Source: Butyrivibrio sp. INlla16
GTDB taxonomy: Bacteria > Bacillota > Clostridia > Lachnospirales > Lachnospiraceae
Direction: 5' to 3'
NCBI RefSeq assembly: GCF_900104155.1
Contig: NZ_FMYB01000008.1
Span: 62,001 to 126,000 of the forward strand
DNA: 64,000 nucleotides
Of this stretch, positions 34,386 to 43,315 are shown piece by piece (within the stretch, counting starts at the first letter, position 1; each line of letters opens with the position of its first letter). A program made the translations under genes and the position numbers. The notes under the pieces were generated by a model, which searched no databases, was not told where the DNA came from, and saw only the letters and a program-made list of their open reading frames with translations.

Positions 34386-35270
34386 ATGATAAAATACGAA
34401 TCCATCAGCGATCTCGTGACCGCTGCCAATGCCCGAAATATAAAGCTTAGCCAGCTTGCTCTTGAAGACCAGGCTGAGAGTCTTGGAATAACAGAGCTTG
34501 AGCTTTATGAAAAAATGGAAATTAATTTCAGTGTAATGAAGCAGTCTGTACAGGAGGGCATGAAGAAGGATATTAAGTCGACTTCCGGTCTTACCGGCGG
34601 TGAAGGCTATATCATGAACGAATACGCAGGAAAAAATGATGGCGGACTCTGCGGGGAGGGGTTGTCAAAGGCGATAGCAAGAGCACTTTCGGTAGCGGGA
34701 TGTAATGCGTCAATGGGGCGAATTGTTGCGGCGCCTACAGCAGGGAGCTGCGGTATTTTACCTGGAGCACTGGTTTCCCTATACGAGGACAGAGGTTTTG
34801 ATGAAAAGGACATTGTGATGTCCATGTTCACTGCGGGAGCTATCGGAATGGTTGTGGCAAACAGAGCAAGTATCGCAGGAGCTGAGGGAGGATGTCAGGC
34901 TGAGTGCGGAAGTGCAGCTGCTATGACGGCAGCAGCCCTTGTGGAGCTGATGGGAGGAACTCCTGATCAGTGCGCAGATGCATGTGCAATGGCAATCGCT
35001 AACCAAATGGGACTTGCGTGTGATCCTGTGGCAGGACTGGTGGAAATTCCCTGTATTAAGAGAAACGTATCGGGACTGATGATAGCTTTTTCCTGTGCGG
35101 ACATGGCGCTTGCCGGAATTAAAGCTCACATTCCTGCCGATGAATGCCTGGATGCTATGAAAGAAGTCGGAGATGTGATGTCGACAACCCTAAAGGAAAC
35201 TGCGGCCGGAGGACTGGCCACGACCCCTACGGGAATAAAATTAAAAGAAATGGTGTTTTCAGATAAATAA
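34386..35270 (+). CDS. sdaAA: L-serine dehydratase, iron-sulfur-dependent, alpha subunit
   Basis: 294 residues carrying the catalytic [4Fe-4S] cluster. Conserved parts are CNASMGRIVAAPTAGSCGI near 105, EGGCQAECGSAA near 166, CDPVAGLVEIPC near 213 and the last Gly-rich ATTPTGIKL. Subunits split over two genes are usual in clostridia. ATG at 34386 follows AGGTG from the repeat; the GTG at 34377 would be inside the repeat and is less likely. Confidence 0.95.
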   Translation: MIKYESISDLVTAANARNIKLSQLALEDQAESLGITELELYEKMEINFSVMKQSVQEGMKKDIKSTSGLTGGEGYIMNEYAGKNDGGLCGEGLSKAIARALSVAGCNASMGRIVAAPTAGSCGILPGALVSLYEDRGFDEKDIVMSMFTAGAIGMVVANRASIAGAEGGCQAECGSAAAMTAAALVELMGGTPDQCADACAMAIANQMGLACDPVAGLVEIPCIKRNVSGLMIAFSCADMALAGIKAHIPADECLDAMKEVGDVMSTTLKETAAGGLATTPTGIKLKEMVFSDK

Positions 35271-35277
35271 AATGTGA

Positions 35278-35283
35278 TATAAT
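35278..35283 (+). promoter_or_regulatory. Candidate extended -10 promoter of larC
   Basis: TGATATAAT (TG at 35275-35276, TATAAT at 35278-35283) forms an extended -10, 52 bp before the larC start; the -35 is weak. It begins just 8 bp after the sdaAA stop. Confidence 0.5.
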
Positions 35284-35334
35284 TAAGTAGCATACAATTT
35301 AATCCTCGTAACTATCGAAAGGATAACAATTATC

Positions 35335-36558
35335 ATGAAAACACTTTATATAGAATGCAAGATGGGAGCCGCAGGAGATATGCTCTCTGCAGCCCTTTTG
35401 GATACCTGTGAAAACAGAGATGATATACTTGAAAAGCTTAATGAAGCCGGGATTCCCGGGGTGACTTATGAGCTTGTGACTTCAGAAAAATGCGGAATTA
35501 CAGGAAAACATCTGGAAGTCAGGGTAAATGGAGAAGAAGAACTAAGCGTGGATGCGGACGATCATCATGACCATGAACATGACAATGAACATCACCACGA
35601 CCATCACCACGACCATGACCACGGCCATCATCATGATCACATCCACAGAAGCCTCCGCGATATCGAGTATATCGTTAAGTCACTGAAAATAGAAGAGTCC
35701 ATTAAAAAGGACATCATTAATATATATGAACTGATCGCGGATGCAGAGAGCGCAGTGCATGGAAAGCCTGTGTCCGAGATACATTTTCATGAAGTTGGCA
35801 GTATGGATGCCATTGCAGACATTACAGCGACCTGCTTTATTATGCACGAGATTAATCCGGCCAGCGTGATCGCATCTCCAATCCATGTTGGAAGCGGTCA
35901 TGTAAAATGTGCGCACGGAATTCTTCCGGTTCCTGCGCCTGCCACCGCAATTCTTTTAAAAGGTATTCCGTCCTACAGCGCAGATATTAACGGAGAGTTA
36001 TGCACTCCCACAGGGGCAGCTCTTATCAGATACTTTGCAAAAAGCTTTGGACCTCAGCCTATTATGAGTGTAGATAAAATCGGTTATGGTATGGGTAAAA
36101 AGGATTTCGCAAAGGCAAACTGCGTAAGGGTGATGCTTGGCAATGAAGATGACGAAGCTCTCACCGATACCATCACAGAACTCATCTGCAATCTCGACGA
36201 CATGACTCCCGAGGCAATAGGCTTTGCAACTGAGCGTCTCATGGGAGAGGGTGCTTTGGACGTATTTACCACTTCTATTTTCATGAAGAAAAATCGGCCG
36301 GGAACCATGCTGACAGTCCTCTGCAGGGAAGATAAAAAAGAAGAATTGGTCAAAAAGATTTTCAAATATACAACAACCATCGGTATTCGTGAGCACATCA
36401 GCAATCGCTACGTGCTTCACCGTGAGGAGAAAACGATAACTACTCCCGATGGAGAAATACGTGTAAAGGAAGTCTCCGGGTACGGTGTAAAGCGTGAGAA
36501 GAAAGAGTATGAAGATCTTGCAAGGATAGCGAGAGATATGGATGCAGGATTGATGTGA
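35335..36558 (+). CDS. larC: Nickel pincer cofactor biosynthesis protein LarC, single-ORF form with His-rich loop
   Basis: LarC inserts nickel into the pyridinium-dithio pincer cofactor of LarA-type racemases, using CTP. The 407-residue protein starts MKTLYIECKMGAAGDM and has GSGHVKCAHGILPVP near 185 and CTPTGAALIRYF near 222. Residues about 79-106 are nearly all His and Asp (HHDHEHDNEHHHDHHHD and on), a nickel-storing loop. In Lactiplantibacillus plantarum LarC needs a programmed frameshift; here it is one frame. larA, larB and larE are not in the window. Confidence 0.93.
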   Translation: MKTLYIECKMGAAGDMLSAALLDTCENRDDILEKLNEAGIPGVTYELVTSEKCGITGKHLEVRVNGEEELSVDADDHHDHEHDNEHHHDHHHDHDHGHHHDHIHRSLRDIEYIVKSLKIEESIKKDIINIYELIADAESAVHGKPVSEIHFHEVGSMDAIADITATCFIMHEINPASVIASPIHVGSGHVKCAHGILPVPAPATAILLKGIPSYSADINGELCTPTGAALIRYFAKSFGPQPIMSVDKIGYGMGKKDFAKANCVRVMLGNEDDEALTDTITELICNLDDMTPEAIGFATERLMGEGALDVFTTSIFMKKNRPGTMLTVLCREDKKEELVKKIFKYTTTIGIREHISNRYVLHREEKTITTPDGEIRVKEVSGYGVKREKKEYEDLARIARDMDAGLM

Positions 36559-36596
36559 GTCTGAAGAAAAATTAGTCTTTATCTTTCCCGAGAGTA

Positions 36597-36602
36597 TATA
36601 AT
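36597..36602 (+). promoter_or_regulatory. Candidate -10 box for tldD
   Basis: TATATAAT lies 43 bp before the tldD start; no clear -35. Modest support. Confidence 0.35.
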
Positions 36603-36644
36603 AGAGGAGTATTTGTGCAAAAAATATAATGTTAGGAGTATTTT

Positions 36645-38075
36645 ATGAAAGCAAAGTTTTCTTTATACCTTACAGAGCTTGCACCCGGCCTTAAAATGCT
36701 GATCGATGAGCTCTCGAAGGAATATGATTACGTAAGCGTTCTTGCCAGCGATTCCAAGGGCTTTTCTATACAGGCATCGCAGAAGAGCAAGGCGATTACG
36801 AGTGAAAATATGACGACCGAAAGAGGCTGCGTTGTCAGAGTATATAAGGATGGCCTTTACAGCGAGTATTCGTTCAACAAACCTGATAAGGATATGAGCG
36901 CTTTCGCCTCAAAACTAAAGAATATTCTGAATGACCAGTTTGAAATTATCAAAAAGACTTCCACAGAAGTTTTTGATACGGATAAGCTTGACGACGAGCC
37001 CTGCGAGCTCTTCACAGAGATGGAGACTGATATCATGCCTCAGGATGTGGATCTCGGGGCACTTATGGAGAAGCTACAAAGCTATAGCGACAGAGCTGTA
37101 AAGCTTAAGGATTTCATGATAGATGCACCCGCATCCGCAAAGTCCACCCATGTCTGCAAGATGTTCCTCACAAAGAACAGAGATATGCGCCAGAGCTATG
37201 TTTACACAGAAGGTTCTATTCTTGCAATCGGTGCTAAGAACGGCAGAAATACCATGTCAATCGAGGGCGTTTCGGGAAGAAGCGGTGCCGGAATTCTTGA
37301 CGACCTTGAGGAGAAAATCGAGGTGGCTGTTAATTCTGTTGGCGATATGCTGGATGCCGATCCGGTAGTACCCGGCGAATATGAGATTATCACAAGCCCT
37401 GAGGTTACAGGACTTATCGCGCATGAGGCCTTCGGCCATGGCGTTGAGATGGATATGTTTGTAAAGGGCAGAGCTCTCGGTGCGGAGTATATTGATAAGC
37501 GTGTCGGTTCAGATCTTGTTTCGATGCACGAGGGTGCAAACTGCGTTGTTGACGTTGCAAGCTATGCCTTTGACGATGAGGGTACACTTGCAGGCGATGT
37601 TACAGAGATTGATCACGGCATTTTGAAAACAGGTGTCTGTGATGCTCTTGCTGCGCTCAGACTCGGAACAAAGCCCACCGGTAACGGTAAGCGCGAGAAC
37701 TTCGAGCACAAGGTTTATACACGCATGACAAATACGATGTTCGACAGCGGCAGTGACTCTAAGGAGGATATGATCGCTTCGGTTAAGAAGGGCTACTATC
37801 TTGAGGGTATGTTCTCCGGTATGGAGGATCCGAAGCACTGGGGCATTCAGTGCATCGTTGCGAGAGGCCGTGAGATTATAGACGGCAAGTTCACGGGAAA
37901 AGTTGTGGCACCTGTAGTTATGACAGGCTATGTGCCAGATCTTCTCGGCTCAATTTCAATGGTAAGTACAGACCGTGAATCCTTCGGTAACGGCGGCTGC
38001 GGTAAAGGACACAAGGAGTGGGTAAAAGTCTCCGATGGTGGCCCTTACCTGAAGGCGATTGCTAGATTAGGCTAA
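36645..38075 (+). CDS. tldD: TldD-family metalloprotease subunit
   Basis: 476 residues. LIAHEAFGHGVEMD near 257-270 holds the HExxxH zinc motif of TldD. With its inactive partner TldE/PmbA, encoded 19 bp downstream, it forms a heterodimer that degrades unfolded peptides and cleaves leader peptides of modified peptides such as microcin B17. Reading begins at an ATG with AGGAG upstream. SCIFF made elsewhere in this window could be a substrate, but that is speculation. Confidence 0.92.
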   Translation: MKAKFSLYLTELAPGLKMLIDELSKEYDYVSVLASDSKGFSIQASQKSKAITSENMTTERGCVVRVYKDGLYSEYSFNKPDKDMSAFASKLKNILNDQFEIIKKTSTEVFDTDKLDDEPCELFTEMETDIMPQDVDLGALMEKLQSYSDRAVKLKDFMIDAPASAKSTHVCKMFLTKNRDMRQSYVYTEGSILAIGAKNGRNTMSIEGVSGRSGAGILDDLEEKIEVAVNSVGDMLDADPVVPGEYEIITSPEVTGLIAHEAFGHGVEMDMFVKGRALGAEYIDKRVGSDLVSMHEGANCVVDVASYAFDDEGTLAGDVTEIDHGILKTGVCDALAALRLGTKPTGNGKRENFEHKVYTRMTNTMFDSGSDSKEDMIASVKKGYYLEGMFSGMEDPKHWGIQCIVARGREIIDGKFTGKVVAPVVMTGYVPDLLGSISMVSTDRESFGNGGCGKGHKEWVKVSDGGPYLKAIARLG

Positions 38076-38094
38076 GCACGGAAAGGAAAAGAAA

Positions 38095-39375
38095 ATGACA
38101 GACAAGATTATAGATATTCTCAAGGCCTCCGATGCGGACGGCTTTGAGATTACAGATACAACAACACTTGCGTATGAGTTTTATTTCATAAAGCACAGAC
38201 TGGACCAGAACAGAGTAAGAGACGTAGAGCATATTAACGTCAAGGTTTACAAGAAGCTTGACGACGGCAAGATGCTCGGAAGTGCTTCGGGAGAGATATA
38301 TCCGACACTTACGGATGAAGAGATAAAAGAAGAAATCAATAAGCTCATCTCAAGGGCAGAAAATGTAAAGAACCCTTTTTACGAGCTTAATAAGCCCGAA
38401 GATTATGAGGTATCAATAAGTGAGGACGTGGATGTTTCCCAAATTGCGGAAAACTTCGTAAAGGCAATGAAGGAGCTTCCGGAGACGGACACAGAGTACA
38501 TCAATTCCTATGAGATTTTTGCTGAGAAGAATAAGAGAAGATTCATCAACTCGGAGGGAATAGACATAAGCTTTGAATATCCCTCATCAATGGTTGAGGT
38601 TGTGGTAAATGCCAGGGATAGCGAGCATGAGATCGAGCTCTATCGCATGTATAAGGCAGGAAGCTGCGACAGTGAGAACCTGAAAAAGGACATTGCAGAG
38701 GTACTCAGATATGGTAAGGATAAGCTGATCGCGAAACCTACTCCGAAGCTTGGAAAGGCAGCAGTTGTTTTCCCGACAAGCGATGCGGTCCAGATATTCA
38801 GTTGGTTTGTTGAAAAGTGCAATGCGGGTTTTATATACAGCAAGTATTCCGATTGGGAGATTGGCAAGGAAGTTGCGCCTAGGGCAAAGGGAGATAAAGT
38901 TACCCTGAAATCCGTAAAATACCTGCCGAACTCATCAAAAAACTTCGATGTGGATGATGAAGGTGCTGTAATAAGGGATATGACAGTTCTTGATAAAAAT
39001 GTTCCCACCACCTTCTTTGGCGGAAGAAGATTCAGATATTACCTTGGAATCAAGGATTCATACCTTGCATGCAATTTTGATGTGGAAGGCGGTTCCAAGA
39101 CTTCGGAAGAGATCAGAAGCGGAAAATACCTTGAGATAGTTGAATTTTCGGATTTTGCTGTTGATTCCATCTCGGGAGATATCGCGGGAGAGATAAGACT
39201 TGGTTATTACCACGACGGCGAAAAGGTTACCCCTGTAAGCGGAGGTTCGATTTCAGGCTGCATGACAGACTTTGTGAATGAGATGTATATGTCAAAGGAA
39301 AAGCGCCAGTATGACAACTTCAACATTCCTGCGCTCACAAGGCTTGAGAATGTCAGCGTCACAGGCGCTGAATAA
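38095..39375 (+). CDS. pmbA: TldE/PmbA-family protein, partner of TldD
   Basis: 426 residues, homologous to TldD but without the HExxxH motif, as in TldE/PmbA. The C-terminal half has ISGDIAGEIRLGYY and GSISGCMTDFV, the conserved glycine-rich end region. GGAAAGG lies upstream of the ATG. The gene pair order tldD-pmbA and 19-bp spacing indicate one operon. Confidence 0.9.
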   Translation: MTDKIIDILKASDADGFEITDTTTLAYEFYFIKHRLDQNRVRDVEHINVKVYKKLDDGKMLGSASGEIYPTLTDEEIKEEINKLISRAENVKNPFYELNKPEDYEVSISEDVDVSQIAENFVKAMKELPETDTEYINSYEIFAEKNKRRFINSEGIDISFEYPSSMVEVVVNARDSEHEIELYRMYKAGSCDSENLKKDIAEVLRYGKDKLIAKPTPKLGKAAVVFPTSDAVQIFSWFVEKCNAGFIYSKYSDWEIGKEVAPRAKGDKVTLKSVKYLPNSSKNFDVDDEGAVIRDMTVLDKNVPTTFFGGRRFRYYLGIKDSYLACNFDVEGGSKTSEEIRSGKYLEIVEFSDFAVDSISGDIAGEIRLGYYHDGEKVTPVSGGSISGCMTDFVNEMYMSKEKRQYDNFNIPALTRLENVSVTGAE

Positions 39376-39400
39376 GCGTGCATACAGGCTGAATTTGATA

Positions 39401-39406
39401 TATAAT
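39401..39406 (+). promoter_or_regulatory. Candidate -10 box for the GGDEF gene at 39476
   Basis: TATAAT in an AT-rich stretch, 70 bp before the start codon; no convincing -35. Confidence 0.3.
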
Positions 39407-39475
39407 AAATAAGTTAATGGAATTCATTCTCAATAAAAAGAATGATTAGAGGGCCCATGACAGAGGGGAAGGAAA

Positions 39476-40783
39476 ATGGCAAGAAAGAGCCTGGAAAGCT
39501 ATACGGAAAAGGAAGTACTTGAGCTTTTACATGAAAATGTCGACGCTGTTATTCTTGTGGATGCAACAACCAACAGATACAGGGCAATGACTCGCAGAAA
39601 TATGTTCAAAGAGCTTATTGAGGAAACCGGTGATTATCATGACCTGATAGAGAAGCTCTGGTTTCATATTGAGGGTTCAAGTGAACTGATTACTGACAAG
39701 TACAAGGCATTTGTATCATACTATGCGGATTTTAAAGGAAAATATAGCAGAAGACTGAAGGTTTTTCTCGAAGGCAGCAGTACACCTCATTTTGTACAGA
39801 TGCAGGTTTATCCGACAAGAAATGAGAAACAGTATATTTTTGTCATGGATGAACTTGACGACGATGAGTATGTTGAGGAATTCATGACCACCAAAAAGGT
39901 CAATACGATACAGAACACCTATCTGTTTTCAATGTATGTGGACCTTGTTCAGGATACGACCAGCAGTTTGAGTGTGACGGAGATATCCGATGAGACCGTG
40001 AATTCAAGCATAAAATATTCAGAATGGCGCTTGATGACGGTAAATATGATCGCTCCGGAGGATAAGGATCAGTTTCTTAAGATCACGGATCCTGAATACC
40101 TGAAGGCCAATCTGGCACCGGGACGCACAATATCGCTTGACTGTATGATGATGAATCTTGAGGGCACATACATCTGGGTAAAACTTATTTTCAGCAGGAC
40201 AGCAACGGCCAATGAGGACGATTTCAGATTTGTCTTCATGGTACAGGATATTCATGAGAACTTTGAGGAACTCATGACTACCTTGAGGCAATATGAGGAG
40301 CTTGCGATAGCCGATTCACTGACAGGACTTCTCAATCATGGCGGAATTAAGACGGAGATGCTTAATGCTATCGATGCACATAAAAAGGAGGGAACGCCTG
40401 TATCCCTTATGATGATCGACATTGATTTCTTTAAGCAGGTTAATGATAACTACGGACATTCCGCAGGCGATCGCACACTTAAGGAATTCGCGCACATCAT
40501 TGAAGAGACGGTTGTCGATAAAGACGCTCATATAGGCAGATGGGGCGGCGAAGAATTTGTCATTGTCTACAGAGGGAAAACCGGAGATGAGCTTTATGAG
40601 GTATCTGAAACTTTAAGGAAGAATGTTGAAGCAGCAACTTTTCCGGAGATCGGTCAGCTGACCTGTTCTGTAGGAGTTACAGAGCTTCGCGATGAGGATT
40701 CTTTCGACGATGTATTCAATCGTGTGGATAAAGCACTTTATATGTCAAAGGAAAGTGGCAGAAATAAAGTAACTTTAAAATAA
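39476..40783 (+). CDS. Cytoplasmic PAS-GGDEF diguanylate cyclase
   Basis: 435 residues without membrane segments. A PAS-like N-terminal region (about 1-125) and a second around 150-270 precede a GGDEF domain with DSLTGLLNHGG near 281 and the active-site GGEEF near 361 (RWGGEEFVIVY). The domain should make c-di-GMP. GGGGAAGG precedes the ATG. A terminator separates it from the convergent chemoreceptor gene. Confidence 0.92.
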   Translation: MARKSLESYTEKEVLELLHENVDAVILVDATTNRYRAMTRRNMFKELIEETGDYHDLIEKLWFHIEGSSELITDKYKAFVSYYADFKGKYSRRLKVFLEGSSTPHFVQMQVYPTRNEKQYIFVMDELDDDEYVEEFMTTKKVNTIQNTYLFSMYVDLVQDTTSSLSVTEISDETVNSSIKYSEWRLMTVNMIAPEDKDQFLKITDPEYLKANLAPGRTISLDCMMMNLEGTYIWVKLIFSRTATANEDDFRFVFMVQDIHENFEELMTTLRQYEELAIADSLTGLLNHGGIKTEMLNAIDAHKKEGTPVSLMMIDIDFFKQVNDNYGHSAGDRTLKEFAHIIEETVVDKDAHIGRWGGEEFVIVYRGKTGDELYEVSETLRKNVEAATFPEIGQLTCSVGVTELRDEDSFDDVFNRVDKALYMSKESGRNKVTLK

Positions 40784-40814
40784 TTGGTTTTCGAATTACT
40801 TCGAAATAATTAAA

Positions 40815-40843
40815 GGCTTGGGACCAAAGATTGATCCCAAGCC
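40815..40843. terminator. Terminator between the GGDEF and chemoreceptor genes
   Basis: GGCTTGGGA and TCCCAAGCC form a 9-bp stem between convergent genes, followed by an AT-rich CTATTTATT. Confidence 0.88.
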
Positions 40844-40868
40844 CTATTTATTGTTTCAAGAGATTTTT

Positions 40869-42662
40869 TTAGATATTTATGAACTGTCTTGTGCTCTCGC
40901 TCAGTTTCTCTGTTACATCGTTGTTGGTGTCCATAGCGGAACTGATGCCGCTGATCTCGTCGACGATGTCCTGAGAGTTCTCTGCGGACTGGTTGATCGC
41001 ATCGGAAGCCTCGTTTACAGACTGTGAAATAGAGGTAACGGAATCACTCATTTCTTCCATAATAGTGTTGAGGTTCTGAGTCTGATCAGCTATGCCGTCA
41101 AGCATCTCATTGATGAGCTTTGCGGTTTCTTCGTATTTCTCACCTGTTTCTACGAAAGCATCGTAGTCGCTAAGAACTGTGGTGTTGATGAAATCAAGAA
41201 CCTGCATAGCATTATCAGCCAGAGTGGTAACTGCCTGGGTAACTTCATTACTGATATCCTGGATGTTGGCAGCTGTCTGACGGGAGTTATCTGCAAGGGA
41301 GCTGATCTCTTCAGCAACAACCGAGAATCCGCGTCCTGCTTCACCTGCTCTTGCCGCTTCGATTGAAGCATTGAGGGCAAGGAGGTTAGTCTGTGAAGCG
41401 ATATCAAGGATGACATTGGTAAGCTCGTTGATCTGCTTAACCTTTTCACTATCCTTAACGGACTGCTCAAGCACTCCTGAGAGGTTCTCCATCTTGGCAC
41501 CGGTATTCTCCTTCTTGTGGAGGGCGCCATCTTTTATCTCGATAGCTTCAGCTCTGATCTCCTCAGCCTTAGCAGTACCGTCTTCAACACCAAAGTTGAT
41601 GTTGTCGGTAGCTTCCTTGACGTTATCGAGCTTCTCGTTCATCACCTTGGAGGTATCTGATACGTTCTGCATGCTTGCTGCGAGCTCTTCAAGAGCTGCG
41701 GAAGTATTGGTTATATTATCGTTGGCTAAAACGATCTGGTTTGTCATACTCTCAGAGGATTCGGTAAGTGTAACCGTTCCGTTCTTAACCTCTCTAAGGA
41801 TGTTCTGAAGGGTCTCCATAAAGTGGTTGAAGCCCTGCTTGATATGCACAAGCTCGGAAGAGGTCTTTGTCTCAAGTCTTACTGTCAGGTCGCCCTGATG
41901 GTTATTGATATTGGTGATGATATCATTGATCTCATCGGCAATGAGATTAACCTTACGGCCAACCTTGCGATAGTTGAAGAAGCAGAATGCGATAATGCAG
42001 ATGATATATACTGCCATAATCGAATTAACTACTCCGATTGCTCTCATGGCTTTTGCATAGACAGCCTCGCTGGACTGCTGCTGAACTGATTCCAGTTCTT
42101 TGTCGAGAATACTCAGCTGTTCCTTCATTACGGTCAACTGTGATGCACACTCAACATATACAACCTGAATGATTGTATCGACATCGCCTGATGCAGCTGC
42201 TGTCATACATTTCTCATATCCGGGCTTATAGGTTGCGTAGTTCTCTGCAATTACGTTTGCGGCCTTTGTAGCAGTACTGTCTGCACCTGTCAGCTCGGCA
42301 AAGGTTGAGGTTATTCCCTCAACAGCAGAATCCATCTCAGCAAGGCAGGCCTGTATTTCGGTATTTTTTCCTTCAACCTGTCCATTCTGACTAAGATAAT
42401 CATAGCCTGATGCAAGGGCAAAACCATCATTGTCCACAATACGCATGTCTACTTCAAAAACACGCATATCATTCATTACACCCTGCACCTGCTCAGCTTG
42501 AGCTATGGAGTTCTTTGTGATATTCATCATTTCAGTAACAACTACTGCTATAGATAATGCGAACAAAATCAGCAGTGCAAGATAAGTCATAAGACTCATT
42601 CCGGCAACGGTCTTAATAAATGGGATTTTCTCGAATCCGCTGTTGTTTTCGTTGTTAGCCAT
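40869..42662 (-). CDS. Methyl-accepting chemotaxis protein
   Basis: 597 residues. Membrane segment near 22-42, a helical extracellular sensor region of about 150 residues (4-helix-bundle type), a second membrane segment near 208-228, a HAMP domain (about 235-290) and a long signalling coiled coil with the hairpin tip [28 protein letters not shown] in the region near 430-455. It passes ligand signals to CheA/CheW. GGAG upstream of the start. The flanking gap 42663-43013 holds the 122-bp palindrome. Confidence 0.95.
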   Translation of the reverse strand: MANNENNSGFEKIPFIKTVAGMSLMTYLALLILFALSIAVVVTEMMNITKNSIAQAEQVQGVMNDMRVFEVDMRIVDNDGFALASGYDYLSQNGQVEGKNTEIQACLAEMDSAVEGITSTFAELTGADSTATKAANVIAENYATYKPGYEKCMTAAASGDVDTIIQVVYVECASQLTVMKEQLSILDKELESVQQQSSEAVYAKAMRAIGVVNSIMAVYIICIIAFCFFNYRKVGRKVNLIADEINDIITNINNHQGDLTVRLETKTSSELVHIKQGFNHFMETLQNILREVKNGTVTLTESSESMTNQIVLANDNITNTSAALEELAASMQNVSDTSKVMNEKLDNVKEATDNINFGVEDGTAKAEEIRAEAIEIKDGALHKKENTGAKMENLSGVLEQSVKDSEKVKQINELTNVILDIASQTNLLALNASIEAARAGEAGRGFSVVAEEISSLADNSRQTAANIQDISNEVTQAVTTLADNAMQVLDFINTTVLSDYDAFVETGEKYEETAKLINEMLDGIADQTQNLNTIMEEMSDSVTSISQSVNEASDAINQSAENSQDIVDEISGISSAMDTNNDVTEKLSESTRQFINI

Positions 42663-42780
42663 TTGTACGATCTCCTTTACAAATACATGTACATGAATAC
42701 ACTACACTATAATTTTACGATAAAACGCACGAAAATGAGCATGTTTACAGTAATTTAATAGAATTTATAATTCGTTAACT

Positions 42781-42902
42781 CAAACTTCACACAGCTCCCA
42801 GAGCTCCGTCCGCCGGCCCCGAACCGTATGCTCAGATGACGGTTCATCTGAGCATACGGTTCGGGGCCGGCGGACGGAGCTCTGGGGGCTGTGCGAAGTT
42901 TG
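42781..42902. repeat. 122-bp near-perfect palindrome (59-bp arms, 4-base CGGT loop)
   Basis: The left arm (42781-42839) and right arm (42844-42902) are reverse complements at 57 of 59 positions. Key parts: CAAACTTC at the start, CCGTCCGCCGGCCCCGAACC in the middle, GAAGTTTG at the end. It is much richer in G and C than the sequence around it. It is not followed by a T-run, and lies between the divergent chemoreceptor and 43014 genes, so a plain terminator role is unlikely. The rest of 42663-43013 is AT-rich with nothing else recognised. Confidence 0.95.
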
Positions 42903-43013
42903 AATTCCGACTTGTATTTTTAGCCGGTCACATATATCATATTTTGATGTATGCCTTTATATGGTATGATGATAAGGATTATGTAAGACTTTATCTTTGC
43001 TTATGGGGGAAAT

Positions 43014-43286
43014 ATGGCTAAGAATTTTGGTCAGGAACTGAAAATGACGCAGACAGGCTTTTTGACGTCAAAATCCGGAAAGACATTCATAAGGATTTAT
43101 TTTTCGCGGCCCAGATCGCTTAGAGAGAATGATACTGCCGAGGGCATTATCCCGGGATATAAAATTCTCAAATCCGATGGTTTTGAGGAAGAGGAGATTG
43201 CGGCCCTGGAGTTCTACATCAAGCATAACCGCGAGGAAATCGTAAAGCGTGCAAAAGTACTCAGCAACCCCTTGCGGTGGCTGTAA
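43014..43286 (+). CDS. Hypothetical 90-residue protein upstream of hisS
   Basis: Mixed alpha/beta, basic at both ends, with no Cys. A beta-rich first half with FLTSKSGKTFIRIYFSRP, then KILKSDGFEEEEIAALEFYIK. GGGGGAAAT precedes the ATG and hisS follows after 29 bp, so the two are probably co-transcribed. I do not recognise the family; a role near translation is only inferred from position. Confidence 0.7.
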   Translation: MAKNFGQELKMTQTGFLTSKSGKTFIRIYFSRPRSLRENDTAEGIIPGYKILKSDGFEEEEIAALEFYIKHNREEIVKRAKVLSNPLRWL

Positions 43287-43315
43287 GGATAAATAAAGAA
43301 AGACGAGGTTAACGA

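Noticed and set aside
35554..35640. Simple-sequence repeat as a phase-variation site in larC
   Set aside because: The CAT/CAC/GAC run is imperfect and in frame, fully explained by the His/Asp metal-binding loop.
42781..42902. Ordinary transcription terminator
   Set aside because: Far longer than a terminator, no T-run on either side, and it lies between divergent genes, not at a gene end.
42836..43021. Open frame starting inside the 122-bp palindrome
   Set aside because: Its first part is only palindrome arm sequence and it overlaps the start of the better-supported 43014 gene.
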